The notes under the pieces are model-generated. The model searched no databases and was not told the origin of the DNA. It saw only the letters and a program-made list of their open reading frames with translations. Shown piece by piece: positions 6,488 through 13,011 of a stretch of 15,597 nt of DNA. A program made the position numbers and the translations under genes. Each line of letters begins with the position of its first letter. Positions within the stretch are counted from its first letter, which is position 1. Source of the DNA: Dehalococcoidia bacterium (lineage in GTDB: Bacteria > Chloroflexota > Dehalococcoidia > SM23-28-2 > RBG-16-64-32); assembly GCA_030690405.1 (NCBI GenBank), contig JAUYGU010000032.1:1-15597 (forward strand). Direction: 5' to 3'.

Positions 6488-7057
6488 ATGGAGTTGATAT
6501 TTCGGGGCAAGAACGTGACCCTGGGGGAAGACTTCCGCGAGTACGCGGCCAGGAAGCTCGACCGTCTCTCCCGCTACCTGTCGCTGGCCGAGCACGCCAT
6601 CGTCGATGTGCGGCGCGAGGCGAAGGGCTCCGACGGCCGTTTCGTGGTGCAGGTCACGCTGAACGCCAACGGCACCTTCCTGCGCGCGGAAGAGCGGGCC
6701 GCCCAGCTTGAGGCCGCCCTCGATGCCGTGAGCGACATCCTCTCGCGCCAGGTGACCCGCTTCAAGCAGAGGCGGGTGGACCGTGGCCAGCGCCGCGCCG
6801 AAAAGGGCGCCGTCGCCGAAGCATCGGCTGAGGAGGGCGAATCGGAGCTGCCGCCGGGCGTGGAGATCATCTCCGGCCGCGTCGTGAAGCGCAAGGAGTT
6901 CGCCGTCAAGCCGATGACGGAGGCCGAAGCGGTGGAGCAGATGGAGCTCCTGGGCCACAACTTCTTCCTCTTCCGGGACGAGGACCGGCAGGGGCTGGCC
7001 CTCCTCTACCGTCGCCGCGACGGCGACTACGGCCTCATCCTCCCCGAATCGTTGTGA
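6488..7057 (+). CDS. hpf: Ribosome hibernation promoting factor, long form
   Basis: This 189-residue protein binds the 30S subunit and drives ribosome pairing into inactive 100S dimers under slow growth. The N-domain (about 1-100) has the RaiA/HPF signature: MELIFRGKNVTL, FREYAARKLDRLSRY and VQVTLNANGTFLRAEE. A charged linker (about 100-128) leads to the C-terminal dimerisation domain, with IISGRVVKRKEF and VKPMTEAEAVEQMELLGHNF (about 143-162) followed by FFLFRDED. The ATG at 6488 is chosen over a GTG at 6479 because AGGTGG (6476-6481) is a suitable Shine-Dalgarno sequence for it. It has its own promoter, and its stop overlaps the PfkB-kinase start by 4 bp. Next to a ComF protein, as in Firmicutes, but secA does not follow. 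Confidence 0.96.
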   Translation: MELIFRGKNVTLGEDFREYAARKLDRLSRYLSLAEHAIVDVRREAKGSDGRFVVQVTLNANGTFLRAEERAAQLEAALDAVSDILSRQVTRFKQRRVDRGQRRAEKGAVAEASAEEGESELPPGVEIISGRVVKRKEFAVKPMTEAEAVEQMELLGHNFFLFRDEDRQGLALLYRRRDGDYGLILPESL

Positions 7058-8013
7058 TCGTCACCGTCACCCTCAACCCGGCCATCGATCAGACCCTCGT
7101 GCTCGATCGATTCGTTGCCGGGGACACGCTGCGCGTCAAGTCCAGCCGCTTCGACGCGGGCGGCAAAGGGATCAACGTCTCGCGGGTCGTGCGGGAGCTG
7201 GGCGGCGAGAGCATAGCGATGGGCTTCGCCCCCGGCGGTCTCGGCCGCTACATCGAGCAGACGCTGAAGTCCGAGGGGGTAGAGTGCGACTTCGTCCACA
7301 CGAAGGGCGAGACGAGGACGAACATCACCATCGTGGACGAGACGCGGCACATGCAGACCATCCTGAGCGACCCCGGCCCGGAGACGGACGAGCGTATGGT
7401 GGAGCAGCTGCTCACCAAGCTGCGGAAGCGGTTGAAGGCGAATGACTGGCTGGTCGTCGCCGGGAGCATCCCGCCGCCGCTCTCGCCGGACATCTACGCG
7501 GAGATGATCACCATGGCCCGCGACAGCTGGGTGCACACCGTGCTGGACGCCGACGGCCCCGCCCTCGTCGCAGGCGTTGCCGCCAAGCCGGAGATGGTGA
7601 AGGGGAACCGGCGCGAGCTCGAGCGTCTGCTCGGCCGCCACCTGGACGACGAGGGATCGACCCTGGAGGCGGCGCACATCCTGAGAGAGATGACGATCCG
7701 CACCGCCGTCGTCACCCGCGGCCGAGAGGGGGCGGTAGCGGAGAGTGACGAGGGCTCCTGGCGCAGCCTTGCCCCGCGCGTGAGGGCGGTGAGCGCCGTC
7801 GGCTCAGGGGACGCGTTCCTGGCCGGTGTCGTGCACTCGCTCAGCCGCGGCGGCAGTATGGAGGATGCACTGCGGCTAGGGGTGGCGGCGGGTACGGCCG
7901 CCGTGCTCACGCCCGGCACCGAGCTCTGCCACCGCCGCGAGATAGACGTCCTGCAGCCGCGGGTCAGGGTGCAGCGCATAGGGCCGCAACCGGTCCTGGC
8001 GCGGGGAGTCTAG
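7054..8013 (+). CDS. PfkB-family sugar kinase (1-phosphofructokinase/tagatose-6-P kinase type)
   Basis: This 319-residue kinase transfers phosphate from ATP to a sugar phosphate. It begins MIVTVTLNPAIDQTLVLDRF, typical of the FruK/LacC branch, with GGKGINVSRVV (36-46) for substrate binding and AVGSGDAFLAG (248-258) holding the catalytic base Asp253 and the anion hole. A KGNRRELERLLG stretch (183-194) matches the family KPN-x-E region. The substrate is most likely fructose-1-phosphate, fructose-6-phosphate or tagatose-6-phosphate; sequence alone does not decide. There is no PTS gene nearby, which speaks slightly against a fructose-PTS role. The GTG start overlaps hpf as GTGA. An unrecognised protein follows after 2 nt, so three genes appear to be co-transcribed. 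Confidence 0.88.
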   Translation: MIVTVTLNPAIDQTLVLDRFVAGDTLRVKSSRFDAGGKGINVSRVVRELGGESIAMGFAPGGLGRYIEQTLKSEGVECDFVHTKGETRTNITIVDETRHMQTILSDPGPETDERMVEQLLTKLRKRLKANDWLVVAGSIPPPLSPDIYAEMITMARDSWVHTVLDADGPALVAGVAAKPEMVKGNRRELERLLGRHLDDEGSTLEAAHILREMTIRTAVVTRGREGAVAESDEGSWRSLAPRVRAVSAVGSGDAFLAGVVHSLSRGGSMEDALRLGVAAGTAAVLTPGTELCHRREIDVLQPRVRVQRIGPQPVLARGV

Positions 8014-8015
8014 CC

Positions 8016-9134
8016 GTGGCGGCGCCCCGCCCGTATGGCGGGCTGGTCGTGTTCCTGGGAGGCCTCGGCGACAGCCCCGTCGAAGAGATGGTCGCCGGCG
8101 CCCGCGTCGCCGCCTCGCTTGACAGCATAGAGGCGGCGCTGCAGAGCGGCAGCTACGCCGGGGCCGTCCTGGTGACCGATGGGCGCTTCCCGCCTCTTGC
8201 CCTGCCGGAAGGCGTAACCGTGGATGCCGATGGTGGCCCTTTCCACTTCGGGCGGCGCCTGGCGGAGGTCGTGCGCCGGCACCGGCTTGAGCGGGTAGTC
8301 TACCTGGGCGGCGGCAGCCTGCCGCTGCTGGACGCCCGCGAGCTGGCGGCCGTCGCGGAGGCGCTGGCGGAAGACGGTGCGCTGGTCACGAACAACCACT
8401 ACTCGTCGGACATGGTCGGCTTCCCCGCCGAAGCCCTCGACCGAATCGAGCCGCCGGAGAGCGACAACCGGCTGGCGCGCGCCCTCTCGGACGAAGCGGG
8501 CCTTTCGGTCCGCGCCCTGGAACGAACCGTCGCCACGCAGCTCGACATCGACGGCCCCACGGACCTCGCGGTCCTCGCCCTGACCGGCGAAGGCGGCCCC
8601 CGTCTGCGCGACTATCTCCAGACGCTGGACCCGGACAGGGAGCGCTACCGCCGCGTCCTGCCGTTGTTCAGCGACCGCAACGCGGAGATAACCGTCGCCG
8701 GGCGCGTCGGCAGCCACGCCTGGCAGTACCTGGAGCGCGAGACCGCCTGCCGGGTGCGGCTGTTCGCCGAGGAGCGCGGCATGGAGGCGGACGGCCGCGC
8801 CGCCGCCGGAGAGGCGCGGTCGCTGGTGGCGTTCTTCCTGGAGCGGGCGGGCCCTCGGCGCTTCTTCCAGGCGATGGCCGAGCTGGGCGACGCCGCAATC
8901 ATCGATACGCGTGTTATCCTCGCTCACTTCCGGATCGAGGCCAGCCGCGCCGACCGCTTCCTGTCGGACCTGGGCTGCTGGCGGGAGATATCGGAGCCGT
9001 TCCTGCGCGACTTCACGCAGGCTGCCGCGGAGGCGTCGATACCGGTGCTGCTGGGCGGCCATTCGCTGGTCTCCGGCGGACTCATGGCGCTCAACGAGTT
9101 CGCCTGGCGGGAGCGAGAGCGTTCGTCCGATTGA
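8016..9134 (+). CDS. Unrecognised protein; N-terminal half resembles nucleotidyltransferase (GT-A-like) fold
   Basis: I do not recognise this 372-residue protein as a named family. The N-terminal half (about 8-190) follows the order of MobA/CofC-like nucleotidyltransferases: an opening hydrophobic strand GLVVFLGGLG (9-18), a helix AASLDSIEAAL (32-42), the strand VVYLGGGSLPLL (94-105) where these enzymes have an Asp-containing strand, and QLDIDGPTDLAVL (175-187) like the DIDTPEDL ending. The usual catalytic opening loop (G-x-G-x-R-x-G) is not evident. The C-terminal half (about 215-360) includes CRVRLFAEERGM (245-256), LVAFFLERAGPRRFF (270-284) and IPVLLGGHSLVSGGLMALN (342-360), with no match I know. 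GTG start with GGGGAG 7 nt upstream. It follows the sugar kinase by 2 nt, which hints at a linked step. No signal peptide or membrane helix is seen. Confidence 0.8.
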   Translation: MAAPRPYGGLVVFLGGLGDSPVEEMVAGARVAASLDSIEAALQSGSYAGAVLVTDGRFPPLALPEGVTVDADGGPFHFGRRLAEVVRRHRLERVVYLGGGSLPLLDARELAAVAEALAEDGALVTNNHYSSDMVGFPAEALDRIEPPESDNRLARALSDEAGLSVRALERTVATQLDIDGPTDLAVLALTGEGGPRLRDYLQTLDPDRERYRRVLPLFSDRNAEITVAGRVGSHAWQYLERETACRVRLFAEERGMEADGRAAAGEARSLVAFFLERAGPRRFFQAMAELGDAAIIDTRVILAHFRIEASRADRFLSDLGCWREISEPFLRDFTQAAAEASIPVLLGGHSLVSGGLMALNEFAWRERERSSD

Positions 9135-9160
9135 CGGTTTCTCGTCGGCGGCGCTAAACT
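9131..9160 (+). promoter_or_regulatory. Promoter of glyA, overlapping the upstream stop codon
   Basis: TTGACG (9131-9136, 5 of 6 matches) and TAAACT (9155-9160, 4 of 6) are 18 bp apart. The -35 contains the TGA stop of the previous gene. Transcription would start near 9167, leaving a leader of about 132 nt before the glyA ATG, which suggests leader-based control. Confidence 0.55.
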
Positions 9161-9162
9161 GG

Positions 9163-9281
9163 GTTCGACAGACGGAGGAGCGGACCAACTTTCAACGTCC
9201 CGAATCTCGAACGCAGACGTGAGGCAGCGGCGACCCGGCCGAAGGGGAGCGCTGCCTCACATCGTTTCCGGCGGACGCCGG
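9163..9281 (+). promoter_or_regulatory. Structured glyA leader, candidate cis-regulatory RNA
   Basis: The centrepiece is a perfect 11-bp stem, GTGAGGCAGCG (9219-9229) with CGCTGCCTCAC (9250-9260), closing a 20-nt loop. Upstream, GTTCG (9163-9167) can pair with CGAAC (9208-9212), enclosing GGAC/GTCC (9182-9185, 9197-9200). Downstream, CCGGCG/CGCCGG (9268-9273, 9276-9281) forms a hairpin 6 nt before the Shine-Dalgarno GGAGGTG (9288-9294). I could not match it to the glycine, ZTP/pfl, THF or SAM riboswitch consensus. No T-tract follows the main stem. Confidence 0.45.
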
Positions 9282-9298
9282 TGGCCTGGAGGTGACCG

Positions 9299-10561
9299 AT
9301 GGGCGCACTAGAGCAGACCGATCCTGAGGTGGCGGCTATCATTCACAAGGAGGAGGAGCGACAGCGGCTGGGGCTGGAGATAATTGCCTCGGAGAACCTC
9401 ACCAGCGCCGCCGTCCTGGAGGCTGTGGGCTCCGTCCTCACCAACAAGTACGCGGAGGGCTACCCCGGCAAGCGCTACTACGGCGGCTGTCAGTACGTTG
9501 ACGAGGTGGAGGAGCTGGCCCGTTCCCGCGCCTGCGAGTTGTTCGGGGCGGAGCACGCCAACGTCCAGCCCCACTCCGGCGCCGAGGCCAACATGGCCAC
9601 CTACTCCGCCCTGATGAAGGTGGGCGATACGGCTATGGGCATGAACCTCTCCGATGGCGGCCACCTCACCCACGGCCTGGAGGTGAACTTCTCCGCTCGC
9701 CTGTACAACTTCGTGCACTACGGCGTCGACCGTGAGAGAGAGCTAATCGACTACGACCAGATGCGGGAAACGGCGAAGAGGGAACGTCCCGCGGTCATCA
9801 TCGCGGGCGCCACGACCTACTCGCGGATTATCGACTTCGAAGTGTGCGGCCAGATCGCCGACGAGGTCGGTGCCTACTTAGTGGCCGACATCGCCCATAT
9901 CGCCGGGCTGGTGGCCGCCGGGGTGCACCCCTCGCCCGTGCCCCACGCGCACGTCGTGACTTCAACCACGCACAAGACGCTGCGCGGCCCGCGTAGCGCC
10001 TTCATCCTCTGCCGGGAGGAGCTGGCGGAGCGGATCGATAAAGCCGTGTTTCCCGGCACTCAGGGTGGTCCCCACATGCACGTCATCGCCGCCAAGGCGG
10101 TCTGCTTCGGGGAGGCGATGAAGCCGGAGTTCACCGAGTATCAGAAGCGGGTTGTGGCGAACGCGCAGGCGCTGGCCGAAGAGCTGCAGGCCCAGGGCTG
10201 GCGCATCGTCTCCGGCGGAACGGACAACCACCTTGTGCTCATCGACGTGGGCGCCCGGGGGCTGTCAGGTTCGAAGGCGCAGAAGGCGCTGGACGCCGTG
10301 GCGATATATGCGAACAAGAACACGATCCCGTTTGACGAAAGGCCGCCGTACATCGGCAGCGGCCTGCGCCTCGGCACTCCCGGTTTGACCACCCGCGGGA
10401 TGGGGCCGGAGGAGATGCGGGTGATCGCGCGCATCATATCGAACGTCCTCCTGAACCGCGAGGACGAGAAGGTGCAGACGGAGGCGCGGCGCCAGGTGCG
10501 GCATCTGGCGGAGGCGTACCCCGCGCCGGGCATAACGGACCGGATAACGGTCGGCGCCTGA
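9299..10561 (+). CDS. glyA: Serine hydroxymethyltransferase
   Basis: This 420-residue cytosolic PLP enzyme moves the serine hydroxymethyl carbon to tetrahydrofolate, giving glycine and 5,10-methylene-THF, the main source of one-carbon units. The sequence is highly conserved: [11 protein letters not shown] (26-36), [19 protein letters not shown] (50-68), [11 protein letters not shown] (88-98), [12 protein letters not shown] (195-206) and the Schiff-base lysine K226 in [13 protein letters not shown] (221-233). [11 protein letters not shown] (251-261) and [15 protein letters not shown] (354-368) complete the active site. Length is normal for bacterial SHMT. GGAGGTG lies 4 nt before the ATG. It stands alone after its own promoter and leader; the next gene cluster has its own promoter. 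Confidence 0.99.
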   Translation: MGALEQTDPEVAAIIHKEEERQRLGLEIIASENLTSAAVLEAVGSVLTNKYAEGYPGKRYYGGCQYVDEVEELARSRACELFGAEHANVQPHSGAEANMATYSALMKVGDTAMGMNLSDGGHLTHGLEVNFSARLYNFVHYGVDRERELIDYDQMRETAKRERPAVIIAGATTYSRIIDFEVCGQIADEVGAYLVADIAHIAGLVAAGVHPSPVPHAHVVTSTTHKTLRGPRSAFILCREELAERIDKAVFPGTQGGPHMHVIAAKAVCFGEAMKPEFTEYQKRVVANAQALAEELQAQGWRIVSGGTDNHLVLIDVGARGLSGSKAQKALDAVAIYANKNTIPFDERPPYIGSGLRLGTPGLTTRGMGPEEMRVIARIISNVLLNREDEKVQTEARRQVRHLAEAYPAPGITDRITVGA

Positions 10562-10576
10562 GAGTCGCGCCCTCGC

Positions 10577-10605
10577 TTGTTGGCGGTCCTAGTGCGTGTT
10601 ATAAT
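10577..10605 (+). promoter_or_regulatory. Strong sigma-70-type promoter of the rpsF-ssb-rpsR operon
   Basis: TTGTTG (10577-10582) and a perfect TATAAT (10600-10605) are 17 bp apart. It is the best promoter in the window, as expected for ribosomal genes. The start would be near 10612, giving a leader of about 73 nt before the rpsF TTG. Confidence 0.85.
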
Positions 10606-10625
10606 CCCGTTTGCCTGTGAGGGGT

Positions 10626-10680
10626 CGCCCACGTGGGCGCTGCACCTCCAGGCCTTTGTCTGTTCCTGAAGACGTGGAGG
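10626..10680 (+). promoter_or_regulatory. rpsF leader: palindrome plus Shine-Dalgarno-hiding hairpin
   Basis: A perfect 14-bp palindrome, CGCCCACGTGGGCG (10626-10639), is followed by a hairpin in which CCTCCA (10645-10650) pairs with TGGAGG (10675-10680). Inside, TGTCT (10657-10661) pairs with AGACG (10670-10674, one wobble) around an 8-nt loop, leaving a 6-nt bulge on the 5' side. TGGAGG is the Shine-Dalgarno sequence of rpsF, so folding would block translation. Many bacteria regulate rpsF through an S6:S18-binding leader RNA; the position fits, but I do not see a clear CCG-bulge consensus. Confidence 0.5.
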
Positions 10681-10684
10681 CCCC

Positions 10685-11008
10685 TTGCGCGACTACGAAC
10701 TCGTGATGATAGTCAGCCCTGAAGTGGCGGACGAAGCGGTCCCGGCCACGATCGAGCGGGTGCAGCAGTTCATCGCCGAACAGGGCGGTGAGGTGAAAGA
10801 AGTGAACCCCTGGGGCCGCCGCAGGCTGGCTTACCCCATAGAAAAGTACCGCGAAGGGAGCTACGTAGTAGCCCAGCTCAGCCTTGACCCCCAGCAGCTG
10901 GGCGCTCTGGAGGAGAACCTGAAGCTATCTGACGACGTTATCAGGCATCTAGTGGTGAAGCTGGAGGAGCAGGAGGGCCCGAAAGGAGAGGGAGATGGCG
11001 GGCCTTAA
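10685..11008 (+). CDS. rpsF: Small ribosomal subunit protein bS6
   Basis: This 107-residue protein binds the central domain of 16S rRNA together with S18. The N-terminus RDYELVMIVSPEV and the PWGRRRLAYPIEKYREGSYVV stretch (from about residue 40; its core is WGRRRLAYPI) are diagnostic of bS6. The start is a rare TTG, 4 nt after GTGGAGG (10674-10680). A weak start combined with a Shine-Dalgarno sequence that can fold into a hairpin suggests tight translational control. It overlaps ssb by 14 bp. The order rpsF-ssb-rpsR is the classic arrangement; rplI, often the next gene, is absent here. Confidence 0.97.
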   Translation: MRDYELVMIVSPEVADEAVPATIERVQQFIAEQGGEVKEVNPWGRRRLAYPIEKYREGSYVVAQLSLDPQQLGALEENLKLSDDVIRHLVVKLEEQEGPKGEGDGGP

Positions 11009-11405
11009 CAAGGTTTTGATCATCGGTAACTTGGGGGCGGATCCTGAGATGCGCTATACGGCCGACGGGAACGCCATGACCAGCTTTCGGGTGGCTGCCA
11101 GCCGCAACTATACCACCCCGGACGGTGAGCGACGCGAGGAGACCGAATGGTTCAGCGTGGTGGCCTGGCGTAAACTGGCGGAGCAGTGCAGTCAGTTCCT
11201 GCAGAAGGGCCGCCGGGTGTATGTCGAGGGTCGCCAGCGCACCCACTCCTGGGATACCCCTGACGGTCAGAAGCGCTATCGCACGGAGGTCGTCGCCGAC
11301 CGGGTGCTGTTCCTGGACAGGCCGGGCGGCGCACCGTTGCCTGAGGAGCACGAGGCGATGGAGCCGCCGGAGCACGTCGAAGCGGAAGAGATCCCGTTCG
11401 AGTGA
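10995..11405 (+). CDS. ssb: Single-stranded DNA-binding protein
   Basis: This 136-residue OB-fold protein coats single-stranded DNA at forks and recruits repair and replication enzymes. The N-terminus [20 protein letters not shown], the central [20 protein letters not shown] (50-69) and the following [16 protein letters not shown] stretch are typical. The C-terminal tail is short and acidic and ends EEIPFE, a variant of the canonical DDDIPF tip that binds partner proteins; one Glu follows the Phe. The linker between OB domain and tail is much shorter than in E. coli SSB. GGAGAGGGAG lies just upstream of the ATG. It is embedded between rpsF and rpsR, with a 14-bp overlap with rpsF. Confidence 0.98.
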   Translation: MAGLNKVLIIGNLGADPEMRYTADGNAMTSFRVAASRNYTTPDGERREETEWFSVVAWRKLAEQCSQFLQKGRRVYVEGRQRTHSWDTPDGQKRYRTEVVADRVLFLDRPGGAPLPEEHEAMEPPEHVEAEEIPFE

Positions 11406-11412
11406 GGTGAGG

Positions 11413-11901
11413 ATGGAGAAGGAGACAGAGCCGGGAGCGGAGACAGAGCCGGAGGCGGCAATCGAACAGCCGAAGGCTGAACTCGAACCGCCGGAGGCAG
11501 CGCCCGAACAGCCCGTGGCGGAACGCGAACAGCCGAAGGCGGAGCCGCCAAGGCCGCCGGCGCGGGCTGCGGTGGCTCCCGAACGAGGCGAAGAGCGGCG
11601 CGCCCCCCGGGAGCGGGAGGGTGGTGAAGGCCAGCGCCGCCGCGGTGGCGGCGGCTTCGGCCGCGGCCGCAGGCGCGCCTGCGTCATGTGCGTCGAAAAG
11701 ATGACCTCCGTCGACTACAAGGACTTCAGCTTCCTGCGGCGCTTCCTCTCGGACCGCGGCCGAATAGAGTCGCGCCGCAAGTCCGGCACCTGCGCCAAGC
11801 ACCAGCGGGCGCTGGCCCAGGCGATCAAGCGGGCCCGGCACCTGGCGCTGCTTCCCTACACGGCGGAGCACGTCCGTACGGGGGTGGGCTCCTCGCGGTA
11901 G
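11413..11901 (+). CDS. rpsR: Small ribosomal subunit protein bS18 with long acidic N-terminal extension
   Basis: This 162-residue protein is about twice the usual S18 length. Residues 86-154 are a normal S18: [31 protein letters not shown], and [20 protein letters not shown]. It is the zinc-type form (C90-x2-C93 and C127-x2-H130). Residues 1-60 are rich in Glu, Pro and Ala with a repeated EQPKAE, and 61-88 are Arg/Gly-rich; both look disordered. The ATG has GAGGTGAGG just upstream and no closer conserved start exists at the S18 core. The frame is open further upstream inside ssb, but without conservation. S18 partners S6, encoded in the same operon. Confidence 0.95.
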   Translation: MEKETEPGAETEPEAAIEQPKAELEPPEAAPEQPVAEREQPKAEPPRPPARAAVAPERGEERRAPREREGGEGQRRRGGGGFGRGRRRACVMCVEKMTSVDYKDFSFLRRFLSDRGRIESRRKSGTCAKHQRALAQAIKRARHLALLPYTAEHVRTGVGSSR

Positions 11902-11911
11902 CGTCCGGGCC

Positions 11912-11928
11912 GCGCCGGCGGCCGGCGC
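11912..11928 (+). terminator. GC-rich hairpin after rpsR, possible terminator
   Basis: GCGCCGG-CGG-CCGGCGC forms a 7-bp GC stem with a 3-nt loop, 10 bp after the rpsR stop. The next T-run (TTTT) is only at 11943-11946, too far for a standard intrinsic terminator. The rest of the 74-bp gap holds no promoter I can support. Confidence 0.35.
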
Positions 11929-11975
11929 TCATCTGACCATGGTTTTCCGGCTCACGATTCGGAAGGACAGCCCGC

Positions 11976-13001
11976 GTGCCTAAAAAGCGCCGCCAGGCGA
12001 AGATACCCACGCCGGCCTGGGAGCGCCCGCGCGGCGCTATCGGGAGCCGCATCCTGGGACGCGGCGGGCAGTTCTACGGGGCGGTCGCCGTTGCCATGCT
12101 CATCGCTGTGGCGCTGGGGATCATCGGCTACGCCTTTCTGACCGACTACATCGAGAAGCAGCGACGCCCCGGCTCCACCGCCGTCCAGGTGGAGGACAAG
12201 AACTTCCGGCTGGACTACTTCAGCAACCGCCTGAAGATGTACGTGGGCCAGTCGGGCGGTCAGGGTACAGACTCCTCCCAGCAGATCAGCGCCCTCACCT
12301 CCGTGTCTGCGCAGATCATCGGCGAGGAGATCGTCCGCCGCTTCGCCGACGAGGTGAAAGTCTCCGTTTCGGACGAGGAGCTGAAGACCGGCCTGGCCAC
12401 GCGTCTGGGTATCACCGCGGACGACAAGACCTTCGATGTAGTCTTTCAGCAGGAGCTGACGCGCAGCGGCCTTACGGAGAAGGATTACCGCGACATGGTC
12501 CGGGCATCGCTTCTGGCGGGTAAGGTGAACACGGAACTGACCGCCAAGATTCCCAAGTCGGCGGAGTCTGTGCGGTACCGCCAGATCCTGGTGAGCACCC
12601 AGGATGCCGCTCAGCAGATTCGCGACCAGTTGGCGAAGGGCGCTGACTTTGCGGCGCTGGCCAAAGAGAAGTCTCTGGACACCGGGACCAAGGACTCAGG
12701 CGGCGATGCAGGCTGGACGCCGCGGGGCGCCCTGGACCCCTCGTTTGAGGAGCTGGTGTTCGCGCTCAAGCCAAAGGAGCTAACCAATATACCAATCACT
12801 CAGGGCGTGTTCGTCATCGAGATGCTGGAGAAGGACGCCGACCGCGCGATCGAGGACTCTCAGAAGGCCAACCTCGGCAGCCGCGCCTTTCAGGACTGGA
12901 TTGACGGGAAGAAAAAATCCCTCAAGGTCGTCGACAACATGACGGTCAATGGCGATCCAGACAAGATCCGGTGGGCCCTCGAGCGCGCCTACCAGAGCTA
13001 G
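11976..13001 (+). CDS. Membrane-anchored parvulin-type peptidyl-prolyl isomerase (SurA/PrsA-like)
   Basis: This 341-residue protein probably helps fold exported proteins outside the membrane. A basic N-terminus (KKRRQAK) is followed by one hydrophobic segment at 34-55 (from YGAVAVAMLIAVALGIIGYAF), so it is anchored with the rest outside; there is no lipobox Cys. Residues about 70-190 resemble the helical SurA_N chaperone region. Residues about 199-287 are the parvulin domain: VRYRQILVST, GADFAALAKEKSLD, GGDAGWTPRGALDPSFEELV and GVFVIEMLEKD. GTG start with GGAAGGA 8 nt upstream. hom follows 10 nt after the stop, probably in the same transcript although the functions are unrelated. Isomerase activity versus pure chaperone function is not decidable here. 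Confidence 0.9.
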   Translation: MPKKRRQAKIPTPAWERPRGAIGSRILGRGGQFYGAVAVAMLIAVALGIIGYAFLTDYIEKQRRPGSTAVQVEDKNFRLDYFSNRLKMYVGQSGGQGTDSSQQISALTSVSAQIIGEEIVRRFADEVKVSVSDEELKTGLATRLGITADDKTFDVVFQQELTRSGLTEKDYRDMVRASLLAGKVNTELTAKIPKSAESVRYRQILVSTQDAAQQIRDQLAKGADFAALAKEKSLDTGTKDSGGDAGWTPRGALDPSFEELVFALKPKELTNIPITQGVFVIEMLEKDADRAIEDSQKANLGSRAFQDWIDGKKKSLKVVDNMTVNGDPDKIRWALERAYQS

Positions 13002-13011
13002 CGGTGGCGCC

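Noticed and set aside
9161..9298. Glycine or ZTP riboswitch upstream of glyA
   Set aside because: The CCGAAGGGG stretch is suggestive, but the rest of the glycine consensus (GGAGAGA, CUCUCAGG, GGACAGAG) and the ZTP core are not found in the right order. Kept only as an unclassified leader.
10626..10639. CACGTG-centred palindrome as a transcription-factor site
   Set aside because: It lies downstream of the promoter within the leader, and a lone palindrome is weak evidence for a bacterial regulator.
11125..11412. Upstream extension of the rpsR frame inside ssb
   Set aside because: It is an alternative frame of ssb; the ATG at 11413 has a good ribosome binding site.
12949..13011. Upstream ATG for hom within the parvulin gene
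   Set aside because: The extra residues are not conserved-looking and the Rossmann strand starts right after the GTG at 13012.
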